Assembly (NCBI GenBank): GCA_028713395.1
Contig: JAQTOJ010000001.1
Span: forward strand, 1 to 39,008
Direction of reading: 5' to 3'
DNA from: Dehalococcoidales bacterium
GTDB taxonomy: Bacteria > Chloroflexota > Dehalococcoidia > Dehalococcoidales > Fen-1064
DNA: 39,008 nucleotides
The notes beneath the pieces are model-generated. The model did not search any database. It was not told the DNA's origin and was given only the letters and a program-made list of their open reading frames with translations. Every line of letters begins with the position of its first letter. The stretch's first letter is position 1. Both the position numbers and the translations under genes were made by a program. Positions 12,349 through 19,628 of the stretch are shown one piece after another.

Positions 12349-12557
12349 TCGACAAACAGAAAATAGAGGATGCAACTCTTAAAATGCACAACGCTCGTTG
12401 TAAATTAGAGGCGTTGTCGAGGATGAATGTTTACGGTCTTCTTCCAGAAGAAAGACTAAAAATAGATATTGAATACAACCTATCTAAAGCTGAAATGATA
12501 GAAGCCCAAAGAGAACTTGATATTGCTATCTCTTTCAGCGTCGGTGAACTTAAATGA
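12345..12557 (+). CDS. Helical small protein, 70 aa
   Basis: Unrecognised. Predicted to be two long helices (MHNARCKLEALSRMNVYG... LSKAEMIEAQRELDIAIS), possibly a helical hairpin or coiled coil. ATGA overlaps on both sides. Cytoplasmic, no motif. Confidence 0.6.
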   Translation: MIDKQKIEDATLKMHNARCKLEALSRMNVYGLLPEERLKIDIEYNLSKAEMIEAQRELDIAISFSVGELK

Positions 12558-12739
12558 TCGACGAACACTGGCAGGATCAACAACGGCAGGATGATGAAGA
12601 AAGGCGGCGAGAAGTAGAAAGAGTATTGCTAGATTATTCTTATGGACTCACTAGCAAAAAGGGATTCGATATACTTTGCCGTGAATGTGGAATAAATAAA
12701 CCTGAACTTAGAGACCGATTTATCAAGGATAACACATGA
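12554..12739 (+). CDS. Small charged protein, 61 aa
   Basis: Unrecognised. A charged N-terminal helix (HWQDQQRQDDEERRREVERV) is followed by a region with one Cys pair (LCRECGINKPELRDRF) that may bind zinc with nearby residues. It overlaps the next gene as ATGA. Confidence 0.6.
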   Translation: MIDEHWQDQQRQDDEERRREVERVLLDYSYGLTSKKGFDILCRECGINKPELRDRFIKDNT

Positions 12740-13623
12740 ATGAATTAGTGAAGCAAGACTCACCGCTATCTGTCTCTGACGTAAAGGGGCAGATTCAAGT
12801 GATTCAGCATGTCATGCGCGAGGCGATGGTGAAAGGCACCCATTTTGGGATCATTCCAGGGTGTGGAGACAAGCCTACACTGCTTAAGCCGGGTGCTGAA
12901 AAGCTCTGCCTTACCTTTAGGCTTTCCCCTACCTACAAGGTAGAGAAAACCGACTTGCCTAACGGGCACCGTGAATACGATGTTCTATGCACGCTTACCC
13001 ATATCCCAAGCGATAAAGTCTTCGGGCAAGGGGTAGGTCTTTGTTCAACGATGGAGTCTAAATTCCGCTATCGGAAAGCTGAGAGAAAGTGTCCTGCTTG
13101 CTCAAACACGTCAATTATCAAGGGGAAGAAAGAGTACGGCGGCGGTTGGTTATGTTTCGCCAAAAAAGGGGGATGTGGCGCTAAATTTAAAGACGGAGAC
13201 AAGTCCATCGAGGATCAAGACGTAGGACGTTCGGAAAATCCTGATTTAGCTGATTCTTACAACACCATCCTAAAGATGGCGAAGAAGCGTGCTCACGTAG
13301 ACGCCGTGATAACAGCTTTAGCCGCAAGCGATATCTTTGCTCAAGACTTAGAGGACTTAACACCATCTGAAGACCCATATGCTAAGTATCAGGACTTAAT
13401 AAACCTCATAAAAGAAAGCATCAGTACCGAGGATTACTACAGCGGATCAAAGGCGTGGTTTGAGTCTAGCGACGATACCAAAACGCATCTGTGGGTAGCA
13501 CCAACAAAAGGTGGGCCGTTCACTACCGAAGAATGCAAAGTTATTAAAAGTACCGCTTGGCGGGAAGCATACTACGGTAAAACTTCAGATGTGGGAGACG
13601 GTATGCAATACGAGAATTTATGA
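12736..13623 (+). CDS. Phage recombination-type protein with zinc ribbon, 295 aa
   Basis: The N-terminal domain (IQVIQHVMREAMVKGTHFG, then PTLLKPGAEKLCLTFRLSP) and the Arg-containing TILKMAKKRAHVDAVITALA near residue 185 match a broad family of phage proteins often placed with single-strand annealing proteins. A four-Cys zinc ribbon (KCPACSNTS and GGCGAKF, about residues 119-153) is inserted. A role in ssDNA binding or annealing is inferred from family memory and from the companion ninB system; it is not proven. Largest gene of the rightward early operon. Confidence 0.55.
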   Translation: MNELVKQDSPLSVSDVKGQIQVIQHVMREAMVKGTHFGIIPGCGDKPTLLKPGAEKLCLTFRLSPTYKVEKTDLPNGHREYDVLCTLTHIPSDKVFGQGVGLCSTMESKFRYRKAERKCPACSNTSIIKGKKEYGGGWLCFAKKGGCGAKFKDGDKSIEDQDVGRSENPDLADSYNTILKMAKKRAHVDAVITALAASDIFAQDLEDLTPSEDPYAKYQDLINLIKESISTEDYYSGSKAWFESSDDTKTHLWVAPTKGGPFTTEECKVIKSTAWREAYYGKTSDVGDGMQYENL

Positions 13624-13651
13624 ACTTAGGAAGTAGTCAACAGGAGGTTGT

Positions 13652-13843
13652 ATGTTACTAATTACGAGAAGAGTGGGAGAGTTTTTCTACATCGGGGACG
13701 ATGTACAGGTAAGAATTATGGGAATAAAGGGAAATCAGGTGAGGGTTGGAATTACCGCACCAGATGATGTAGCAATACATAGATCGGAAATTTACGACAA
13801 GATTCAACAAGAGAAGTTAAACGAAGACAACTTTAACAAATAG
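13652..13843 (+). CDS. csrA: CsrA carbon storage regulator, 63 aa
   Basis: Clear CsrA: MLLITRRVGEFFYIGDDVQV at the N-terminus, GIKGNQVRVGITAP in the centre and VAIHRSEIY at 40-48. Key RNA-binding residues (I4, R6, R7 in beta 1; R44 in the HRSEIY segment) are present and the length is normal. CsrA dimers bind GGA in mRNA leaders and change translation or stability. The Shine-Dalgarno is a strong AGGAGG, itself a GGA site, so autoregulation is possible. A phage copy could reprogramme host metabolism or motility, or tune phage mRNAs, many of which start with GGAG sites. Confidence 0.95.
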   Translation: MLLITRRVGEFFYIGDDVQVRIMGIKGNQVRVGITAPDDVAIHRSEIYDKIQQEKLNEDNFNK

Positions 13844-13855
13844 GAGCATCAAATC

Positions 13856-14566
13856 ATGGAAATGCGAACAAGAGAAACAGATAAGTATAGTAGGGAGTTT
13901 TGGGAGTTTTTTGGGAAGTGGGTTGCGGTATTTTTATTTCTTACGTTGTTGGCTTTTTTCTGTCAACAAAGTAAAGCGCACGATGAAAAACAAAGTGACT
14001 GGCCGGTGAGGTTGTTTATTGAGTCGGGTATATCGCAGTATGACCAGTTACCCGATGGAAGTTTGTGGCAACATTCCTTCGCAGGGTATTACACCAAACA
14101 AGACATGAAGTCATGGTCTTTCAGAGTTGGCGGCGAATATAAAAACTTCCGCTTCGGATATTTCGACCTTGGTCAGTACCATACTGCCGCAGAAGCTTCA
14201 AACAATGAAGCCTGTACTATTGAGAGAAGGGATAAATCATGTCCGGGAGGCACACAATGGATTTACACATCCGGGGGGATAAGAGGAATTACGCTAACCT
14301 ATAATTTCAAGGTCTTTGACCTCATTAGAGCCGAAATTGGCCCTACCATGAACAGGCAAGATTTTACACTATTACCATCCGGTGTTCACGAAGTTGTTTA
14401 TGGTTACGGATATATGTTCGGTATCGGAGTAGATGGAAAGAATGTATACGCCGCTTTGCAAAGGTACTCGACAAACATCGGCGGAAGTATTACTGCAAAT
14501 GATGGCTTGAACCTTCCTTCCGGTGTTGGGAGTGCATGGGCCTTTGTCATTGGGCACAAATTCTAA
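13856..14566 (+). CDS. Secreted outer-membrane beta-barrel-like protein, 236 aa
   Basis: A long signal peptide with a charged start (KYSREFWEFFGK) and a hydrophobic core (WVAVFLFLTLLAFFCQQSKA, about residues 22-41) is followed by alternating aromatic strands (FRVGGEYKNFRFGYFDLGQY) and a C-terminal terminal-Phe strand (GSAWAFVIGHKF), the beta-signal read by the BAM machinery. It resembles Lom/PagC-type 8-strand barrels in size, without sequence identity I can name. A pair of Cys (EACTIERRDKSCPGG) could form a loop disulfide. Likely inserted in the host outer membrane, for exclusion of other phages or host fitness. Confidence 0.65.
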   Translation: MEMRTRETDKYSREFWEFFGKWVAVFLFLTLLAFFCQQSKAHDEKQSDWPVRLFIESGISQYDQLPDGSLWQHSFAGYYTKQDMKSWSFRVGGEYKNFRFGYFDLGQYHTAAEASNNEACTIERRDKSCPGGTQWIYTSGGIRGITLTYNFKVFDLIRAEIGPTMNRQDFTLLPSGVHEVVYGYGYMFGIGVDGKNVYAALQRYSTNIGGSITANDGLNLPSGVGSAWAFVIGHKF

Positions 14567-15144
14567 TGGCCAACTGTATAGCGCCAGGCTGCACGGAAAA
14601 AATACATGCAAGGTCTTTTTGCAATAAACATCTACATAGATTTAACAGGGGGAAATCTTTAACAGAAAAAAGTGTTCGCGAAAAAACACTTAAAGAAAGA
14701 TTTTTTGATAAAGTTCATAAACGTGGTGAGAATGATTGTTGGGAGTGGAAAGCTAATAAAAATCATGGTTACGGGCAATTTAGAATTAACGTAAAACAGA
14801 TTAAAGCTCACCGTGTTAGTTATGAGCTGCATCACGGAAAAATTGATCCTACGTTATGTGTACTGCATCATTGCGATAACCGTGGATGCGTTAACCCTAA
14901 ACACCTATATCAAGGAACCTATCAAGATAATACAGACGATAGAATGAGACGTGGGAGACATGGTTTCGGAGTTTGCCCAGGTGAAAAACATGGAATGGCG
15001 AAGCTTACTGAAGACAAGGTAAGGAAAATTAGGGGAATGTACATACCTAGAAAAATAACACAGCTCATGTTGTCCAAAAAATTTGGTGTATCTGGAAGCT
15101 TAATTCACAATATCGTAACCAGAAAAGCCTGGAATCACATATGA
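14566..15144 (+). CDS. HNH endonuclease with zinc finger and HTH, 192 aa
   Basis: Three parts: an N-terminal Cys/His finger (CIAPGCTEKIHARSFCNKH), an HNH_3 core (CWEWKANKNHGYGQFR, AHRVSYELHHG, LHHCDNRGCVNPKHL, about residues 60-125) and a C-terminal HTH (LTEDKVRKIRGMYIPRK, LSKKFGVSGSLIHNIV). The start at 14566 overlaps the upstream stop (TAATG). It is of the freestanding homing type, a second mobile nuclease in this window. It overlaps the next gene by ATGA. Confidence 0.8.
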   Translation: MANCIAPGCTEKIHARSFCNKHLHRFNRGKSLTEKSVREKTLKERFFDKVHKRGENDCWEWKANKNHGYGQFRINVKQIKAHRVSYELHHGKIDPTLCVLHHCDNRGCVNPKHLYQGTYQDNTDDRMRRGRHGFGVCPGEKHGMAKLTEDKVRKIRGMYIPRKITQLMLSKKFGVSGSLIHNIVTRKAWNHI

Positions 15145-15320
15145 TCCTAACCAAACAACAATTCGCTGATTTCGAGAAACGCTATCCTGTCTTTCATGGC
15201 AGAAAACAAATAGGCTTTCTTGTCCCGGTTGGCCCGGTCGGGGAGTATACGATTTACACATATAACGATAACGCACTTGCGAACATGACGGAAATGTTAG
15301 TAAGAATTACATCAAAGTAG
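15141..15320 (+). CDS. Small protein, 59 aa
   Basis: Found by direct translation: MILTKQQFADFEKRYPVFHG, then RKQIGFLVPVGPVGEYTIYT and a helical end. Alpha plus beta pattern, soluble. ATGA overlap with the HNH gene. It ends 3 nt before a stem-loop. Not recognised. Confidence 0.6.
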   Translation: MILTKQQFADFEKRYPVFHGRKQIGFLVPVGPVGEYTIYTYNDNALANMTEMLVRITSK

Positions 15321-15323
15321 TAC

Positions 15324-15354
15324 CCGCTAGCGACTTCCTCCCTTGTCCTAGCGG
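15324..15354 (+). repeat. Stem-loop after the 59-aa gene
   Basis: A perfect 7-bp stem CCGCTAG 15324-15330 with CTAGCGG 15348-15354 and a 17-nt loop, followed by TTATTT. It sits in tandem with the terminator at 15363-15398 and may help to end the early operon or stabilise the mRNA 3' end. Confidence 0.5.
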
Positions 15355-15362
15355 TTATTTCG

Positions 15363-15398
15363 GCCCGACCACGTTCCCCTTGTGTCGGGCTTCTTTTT
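15363..15398 (+). terminator. Intrinsic terminator, plus strand
   Basis: A 7-bp stem GCCCGAC 15363-15369 with GTCGGGC 15384-15390, 14-nt loop, then TTCTTTTT. It ends the main rightward operon before the separately promoted last gene. Confidence 0.8.
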
Positions 15399-15401
15399 GG
15401 G

Positions 15402-15410
15402 TGGTATACT
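15402..15410 (+). promoter_or_regulatory. Promoter with extended -10
   Basis: TGGTATACT fits an extended -10 (TGn-TATACT at 15405-15410). It lies immediately after the terminator and before the coiled-coil gene at 15498. The -35 region overlaps the terminator stem. Predicted transcription start near 15417. Confidence 0.5.
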
Positions 15411-15497
15411 GCACGGATGATTTATGTCGTTATTACTTTCGCGTTTGCGGTTATTGTCTGTCTATTTTTATATACCATTAAATTGGAGATTAACATC

Positions 15498-15722
15498 ATG
15501 GCAACCCTTCAAGAATTAAAAGACGCCATCGCGGCGGTGAATTCAACGATTGCGGCGGAAAAAGCGGAAGTCCAAGCCAAGCTCGCTGCACTCTTAGTCG
15601 AGATCCAGACGCTTAAAGATCAAATAGCATCAGGCGGTTTAGTATCGCAGGCTGATCTCGATGCGCTTACCGCTTCCGTAACGGCTATCGACGCCGGCGT
15701 TAAAGATATTAGTGAAGCGTAA
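15498..15722 (+). CDS. Coiled-coil protein, 74 aa
   Basis: The start at 15498 has GGAGATT at good spacing (MATLQELKDAIAAVNSTIAA). Almost all of it is an Ala/Glu/Lys coiled coil (KAEVQAKLAALLVEIQTLKD). Phages of proteobacteria often carry such a small coiled-coil protein near the lysis or late genes. The frame is open 27 codons upstream with a hydrophobic stretch (VVITFAFAVIVCLFLYTI); if translation began at the ATG at 15417, by leaderless initiation, it would be a membrane-anchored form. It has its own promoter and terminator, suggesting abundant independent expression. Confidence 0.65.
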   Translation: MATLQELKDAIAAVNSTIAAEKAEVQAKLAALLVEIQTLKDQIASGGLVSQADLDALTASVTAIDAGVKDISEA

Positions 15723-15749
15723 TACGGTAGGATTTGTAGAATAAGGTTC

Positions 15750-15775
15750 GGCCCCGGAAGGGGCCTTACTTTTTT
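15750..15775 (+). terminator. Strong intrinsic terminator between convergent operons
   Basis: Stem GGCCCC 15750-15755 / GGGGCC 15760-15765 with a GGAA loop, then TTACTTTTTT. Ends rightward transcription where it meets the leftward late operon. The minus strand has no T-run after the stem. Confidence 0.85.
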
Positions 15776-16146
15776 AAGTACAGATTAGTGCGATCACCGA
15801 AAAGGTAGAAGAAAACAGTGCTGGCAAGCTGGCTAACCGTCTGGAAAACATCTCCAGGAAGGCCAAAAACAACGCCGTACAGCCATGCTAGCAACACTAA
15901 CATAACCACGGCAGGGCGCTGCACGGATCGCAGATTATTGGCCCATTTTGACGTTTCCCCGCCAGGGGAATCCAGTTTAGACAAAACCTCTAGTTTCCGT
16001 ATATCCGCATCGACTACTTTTGAGTAGTCCTCTGCCGTCAGCACGGCGGGTTTATTACCTGTTTTTGATCCAATAAACGACTTAATACCGTCTACGGCGG
16101 CTGGGAGTAAAGCGCTCAGTGCGGTGGTTAACAATAACGGGTCCAT
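15766..16146 (-). CDS. 3TM-family holin, 126 aa
   Basis: The N-terminus is amphipathic (MDPLLLTTALSALLPAAVDG); later two transmembrane segments occur (VQRPAVVMLVLLAWLYGVVF and VFQTVSQLASTVFFYLFG) and the end reads FGDRTNLYLKK. This matches the holin-of-3TMs family of phages and gene-transfer agents. It would form the inner-membrane lesion that releases the endolysin at 16550-16957. Last gene of the late operon. Confidence 0.75.
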   Translation of the reverse strand: MDPLLLTTALSALLPAAVDGIKSFIGSKTGNKPAVLTAEDYSKVVDADIRKLEVLSKLDSPGGETSKWANNLRSVQRPAVVMLVLLAWLYGVVFGLPGDVFQTVSQLASTVFFYLFGDRTNLYLKK

Positions 16147-16553
16147 TAGGGTGCCGTGATTAGTGGTTTTTCATTGGCGGGGTCGGCAAACGGATCACCG
16201 AAGTATTTAACACCTAAATAGGTATATCCGGCCCTAAAGAATGACATGCCGTCTTCTATGCAAAGCTGCTCTAACAATCTGTCGGCTTTATCTCTAAAGC
16301 GTGCATGGTCTAAGTATTTCTCTCGCATCATCTGGTAGAGCGCGTCATGCGCTAAAGAGCCACGCATAAAGTTCTTGGTGTCTATCGAAGGGCCGCTCGG
16401 CCCATCCCATGCATAGTTTTTCTTTATGGTTAACATTCCGGTGGCAGTTAGTTTTATGTAATCAGTACTAATAGCTTTATCCGGGTAAATATCGGTCTCT
16501 ACGGTGTAGTCTTCTTTGAGCTGATACTTATAGCCGTCTTTGTAGGTAATCAT
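16146..16553 (-). CDS. DUF1353-family protein, 135 aa
   Basis: The signature NYAWDGPSGPSIDTKN (about residues 45-60) and MRGSLAHDALYQMMREK match DUF1353, a phage protein often found between endolysin and holin genes. The conserved DGPS and HD residues suggest a hydrolase-type site, but no activity is known. Overlaps its neighbours by 1 and 4 nt. Confidence 0.8.
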   Translation of the reverse strand: MITYKDGYKYQLKEDYTVETDIYPDKAISTDYIKLTATGMLTIKKNYAWDGPSGPSIDTKNFMRGSLAHDALYQMMREKYLDHARFRDKADRLLEQLCIEDGMSFFRAGYTYLGVKYFGDPFADPANEKPLITAP

Positions 16554-16957
16554 ACTTTGAATCCTGGCAATTCAAAATGCGGGAACTCCTTAAATTTTAC
16601 CCAGTCACCAGCCCACTCTAAACCGAAACTTTTACCTATCTCTCCTACCGTTTGCCACACCGGATCAGTTGCGTCCCATTGTGGTTTCCCGTGGATCAAC
16701 GGGACAACATCGAATGCTTGGGCGGAAGGGGAGCCATTCGGGTTCACACAGTTATGCGCGGATTCTCCTGGCTTGGCATTGGTGACTATTCGTCCAGGTG
16801 TTTCTCTACCTTGCTTATAAAGTGTTAATTGTTCTTCGTTGCTTCGGTAGGTACAAGTGATAAGAATGTCGATATTGCGGCGTTGGCATTCTGCTACGAA
16901 TTGATTGGCCTTAACTTCTAAGTCAGGGTGCAAGTCACTTGTTTTTCTGGATGCCAT
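16550..16957 (-). CDS. M15-family peptidase endolysin, 135 aa
   Basis: The zinc-peptidase pattern is present: GESAHNCVNPNGSPSAQAFD supplies the first His and the Asp, and EFPHFELPG the second His. The middle (WQTVGEIGKSFGLEWAGDW) matches VanY/T5-type L-alanyl-D-glutamate endopeptidases. Length is typical. No signal peptide, so it needs the holin to reach the peptidoglycan. Starts 1 nt from the previous gene. Confidence 0.85.
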   Translation of the reverse strand: MASRKTSDLHPDLEVKANQFVAECQRRNIDILITCTYRSNEEQLTLYKQGRETPGRIVTNAKPGESAHNCVNPNGSPSAQAFDVVPLIHGKPQWDATDPVWQTVGEIGKSFGLEWAGDWVKFKEFPHFELPGFKV

Positions 16958-17280
16958 TACTGTTTTCTTTCTTCGTGCCGTCGTTCAGCTAACAGCTTTA
17001 CATCCGCTCTAATCTCTCGCATAAACTCTCTTAATTCAGATACGAAGTTTTCATGTACACGATTACGTTCAGTCACTAACGTATCGAGACGAATAAAATC
17101 ATCACGATTATCGTTTATTTTGCTGTCATGCCTTCCGAAATGCTTACTTATTTCAGTAATTCTTTCTGCATTCATCCTATCGCCAGCCTCTATTTTCTTC
17201 AACAGCAGACTCCACAATACGGCAATTAATCCTAGCGTTATTACGGAGACGACCGCCCACACCCAATCTAATGCGCTCAT
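16957..17280 (-). CDS. Membrane-anchored coiled-coil protein, possible spanin, 107 aa
   Basis: An N-terminal transmembrane helix (WVWAVVSVITLGLIAVLWSL) is followed by a long charged coiled coil up to HEERKQ. This topology is that of an inner-membrane spanin (Rz), and it is next to the endolysin. I looked for a nested lipoprotein (Rz1) in the other frames and did not find a lipobox, so the spanin call is tentative. Confidence 0.55.
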   Translation of the reverse strand: MSALDWVWAVVSVITLGLIAVLWSLLLKKIEAGDRMNAERITEISKHFGRHDSKINDNRDDFIRLDTLVTERNRVHENFVSELREFMREIRADVKLLAERRHEERKQ

Positions 17281-17315
17281 TCATAAAACCTTAATCATTT
17301 TCATCTAGTAAGTTG

Positions 17316-17909
17316 TTAACGAAATTGCCCATCCAATCCAATCCATATGTTTTTAACATCCTCTGTTGTTTTTGCAACATCTACCGTGTCTGGTAGCTCG
17401 CGTAGAGTTTTCTTTTGTTTCACAATATCCGAATAATCTGTTCCATCTTCGATATGACGTTGAAAAGCGATATCCAATGATTTGAACAATGATTCACGTT
17501 GTCGGCGTATTTTATTTTTAATAATCGCCTTTGATTTATCGAGATCGAATACGATTTTTCCATCTTTAAAAACTCTCGCGTCGTCTAACAAATCATCTGT
17601 CGGTATTTCACGGTCAAACGCTATCGGATTCCAAGTAAGCACCTCCGGCATGTTTGGCTCTGGCTCTTTCCTTTTTAACGCTTCTTGTTTATTAAGCTCC
17701 CAATCTATTTTGGCTTGTTCGATGATCTGTTCGGAATGGTGTTTTGAGTCTCTTGGCCAATTCTTTAGCAAGAGATTATATTCCGAGTAAATTTGGTGTT
17801 CGGAGGCATAAGGGTACTCACGTCTAACATCTTCTAAAGAATAGGGGTACTCACGTATCGTCGTGATAGCTAAACTCTTATCCGGTTTTTCCCAAACGAT
17901 ATTTTTCAC
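17316..17909 (-). CDS. Tail-fibre-associated protein, 197 aa
   Basis: The open frame runs up to 18038, overlapping the fibre gene by 128 nt, but the natural start is a GTG at 17909, 1 nt past the fibre stop: it gives VKNIVWEKPDKSLAITTIRE, a common opening of proteins encoded after tail fibres. The rest is charged and helical. Probably an assembly factor or chaperone for the fibre, inferred from position. Confidence 0.55.
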   Translation of the reverse strand: MKNIVWEKPDKSLAITTIREYPYSLEDVRREYPYASEHQIYSEYNLLLKNWPRDSKHHSEQIIEQAKIDWELNKQEALKRKEPEPNMPEVLTWNPIAFDREIPTDDLLDDARVFKDGKIVFDLDKSKAIIKNKIRRQRESLFKSLDIAFQRHIEDGTDYSDIVKQKKTLRELPDTVDVAKTTEDVKNIWIGLDGQFR

Positions 17910-17910
17910 T

Positions 17911-19425
17911 CTAGCGTTGTCCCCAGGCTTGCGATGAGACAAGTGCCGCATCGACTGGATTAGATAAACTTCCATCGAAAATAACAATTTGCCACGATCC
18001 TGTGGCAGGGGTTGTGCAATTAAATTGAGTCCCTTCACCCGTTGTATTGTTGGTTACTTTGGCATTACCAGAATACGAATTCCCCGTAGTCAAAAATGCT
18101 ACTGTTAATTGAGGGCTATAATTACCAGTACCGTTATCGGTAACACTCGTAACGTTATACGATCCTGTGATTGCGAGCGTTCCAGTCCCGTTAAAGGCCA
18201 CCCATGCCCCTGTTCTGGCAGGATCGTATTGTCGTAAGGCGTCCATGCCTAGTTGTATTTTAGAAGGAGCAGTGGCCCAAGTACCTGCTGTAGCTTGTGT
18301 GCTTTCTATAATCCCTAGCACCGTCATGGCTTTAGAAGTAACGGCAGAGCCTGTGTAGAAAACACCGGCAGAATCGGCTCCGCCTGCTCCGCCTTCCGCC
18401 GTGGAAGACTGAATAGTAAAACTATCCACCGTATACGATGCGGTTGCCGCATGAAGGCCCATTGCCCCTAATCTAAACGTACCGCCATCATTAAAAGCCA
18501 CGACGGCTATTCTATTTAGCACACCGCTTTGCGTCCCTAACATAGAACCGCTTGAAATAACCAAAGAGGTGGGCGCCGTGACAGCGATCCAAGTCGGTGT
18601 CCCCGTTGCTAACGTAACATTCCTGAATGGCACATAAACAGGGTTCGTTGCCGAGGGGTCATTACCGTCAGCGCCTTTTAAAGCGATGGTTAAAGCGTTA
18701 GAGCCAACGGTAGCTGTCAGCCCGACATTCGTCGGTATTGGAATTTTTCCAGAAAGTACACCAGAAAAAATCTGTAGTCCTGAAAATGTATTTACACCGC
18801 TAAATGTCCAACTTCCTGAAATCGTATAGCTGCCAGCGGCAGTTAATATACTTGTTAGATCCACATCCGCATCAGGGAATGTTATTACTCTATCTGCCGT
18901 TGGATCGGTAAATGTAAAACGTGTTTCAAACGCATTATCCGTTGTGCCTTCAAAAACTAATGGCGTCGCTCCTTGAAAAACGGCACTAGAGGCGTCGATC
19001 TTTCCACTAAGATAACGAGTTCCATTCTCTGTTACGGTTCCGCTTCCTCCAGTCCAGGTTTGTGCATCACGTATCACAGGCCCACTGAACGTCAGTGTTT
19101 TTCCAGATGAAACGCTAAATACAACACCAGCAGGAATCCTGCAAACAAAATTACTTCCAACCGTAATATCGGTATCTATCGTCCATGTACCAGGCTGGAA
19201 TAACAATGTAACACTTGTTGATCCAATTGCTTCTATACATTTCGTTATTGTCGAAGCCGTATAATTAACACCTCCACCGTATACCTGTATAACATCCACT
19301 TCAGTTCCTAATTTTAGGCTGGTAATAGTTCCGCCGGTGGAATCTTTTTTGCTCCGCGTAGCGGTTAATCCGTCGTACCATGCAGCATCGGAACGTAGAA
19401 TTTTATCTTTGATAATCTCTGTCAT
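17911..19425 (-). CDS. Tail fibre / receptor-binding protein, 504 aa
   Basis: Beta-rich, Ser/Thr/Gly-rich and low in charge. The central FTDPTADRVITFPDADVDL motif (near residue 173) and repeated SGSWTFSG / SGLQIFSG units are typical of phage fibre shafts. Near the N-terminus KLGTEVDVIQVYGGGVNY and later FQPGTWTIDTDITVGSNF look like a turn-repeat (beta-helix) region. It is the last large virion gene and likely sets host range by binding the bacterial surface. Start ATG overlaps the small gene upstream. Confidence 0.7.
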   Translation of the reverse strand: MTEIIKDKILRSDAAWYDGLTATRSKKDSTGGTITSLKLGTEVDVIQVYGGGVNYTASTITKCIEAIGSTSVTLLFQPGTWTIDTDITVGSNFVCRIPAGVVFSVSSGKTLTFSGPVIRDAQTWTGGSGTVTENGTRYLSGKIDASSAVFQGATPLVFEGTTDNAFETRFTFTDPTADRVITFPDADVDLTSILTAAGSYTISGSWTFSGVNTFSGLQIFSGVLSGKIPIPTNVGLTATVGSNALTIALKGADGNDPSATNPVYVPFRNVTLATGTPTWIAVTAPTSLVISSGSMLGTQSGVLNRIAVVAFNDGGTFRLGAMGLHAATASYTVDSFTIQSSTAEGGAGGADSAGVFYTGSAVTSKAMTVLGIIESTQATAGTWATAPSKIQLGMDALRQYDPARTGAWVAFNGTGTLAITGSYNVTSVTDNGTGNYSPQLTVAFLTTGNSYSGNAKVTNNTTGEGTQFNCTTPATGSWQIVIFDGSLSNPVDAALVSSQAWGQR

Positions 19426-19628
19426 ACTTCGTCATCCGTATTAAAGCCATGCACGATATAGCCATCGGATGTTTCGATGTCTAAACGTGACTGGACTGTT
19501 GAAGTTCCTCGAATACCCTCTATCTGATCGAGGCGATCTGAAATTTGATTCAAAATATAATTAATCTGATTAGATACTTCTTGAAAATTTTGCGGGTTAT
19601 CTAACTGATAAAACCTAGTCTTGGCCAT
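19422..19628 (-). CDS. Small coiled-coil virion-type protein, 68 aa
   Basis: The start at 19628 has a GAAGCGAAGAAG ribosome site and overlaps the end of the 658-aa gene by 14 nt; the longer frame from 19661 is less likely. It begins MAKTRFYQLDNPQNFQEVSN and forms a coiled coil (YILNQISDRLDQIEGIRG). Proteins like this precede fibre genes in podovirus-like phages and may join the fibre to the tail. Confidence 0.6.
   Translation of the reverse strand: MAKTRFYQLDNPQNFQEVSNQINYILNQISDRLDQIEGIRGTSTVQSRLDIETSDGYIVHGFNTDDEV

Noticed and set aside
11866..12375. 169-codon minus-strand frame with Ala-Pro repeats, and a plus-strand Gly-Ala frame at 11879
   Set aside because: Both result from the 6-bp repeat being open in several frames. 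Only the Ser-X frame has an ATG overlapping the previous stop and fits related phage proteins.
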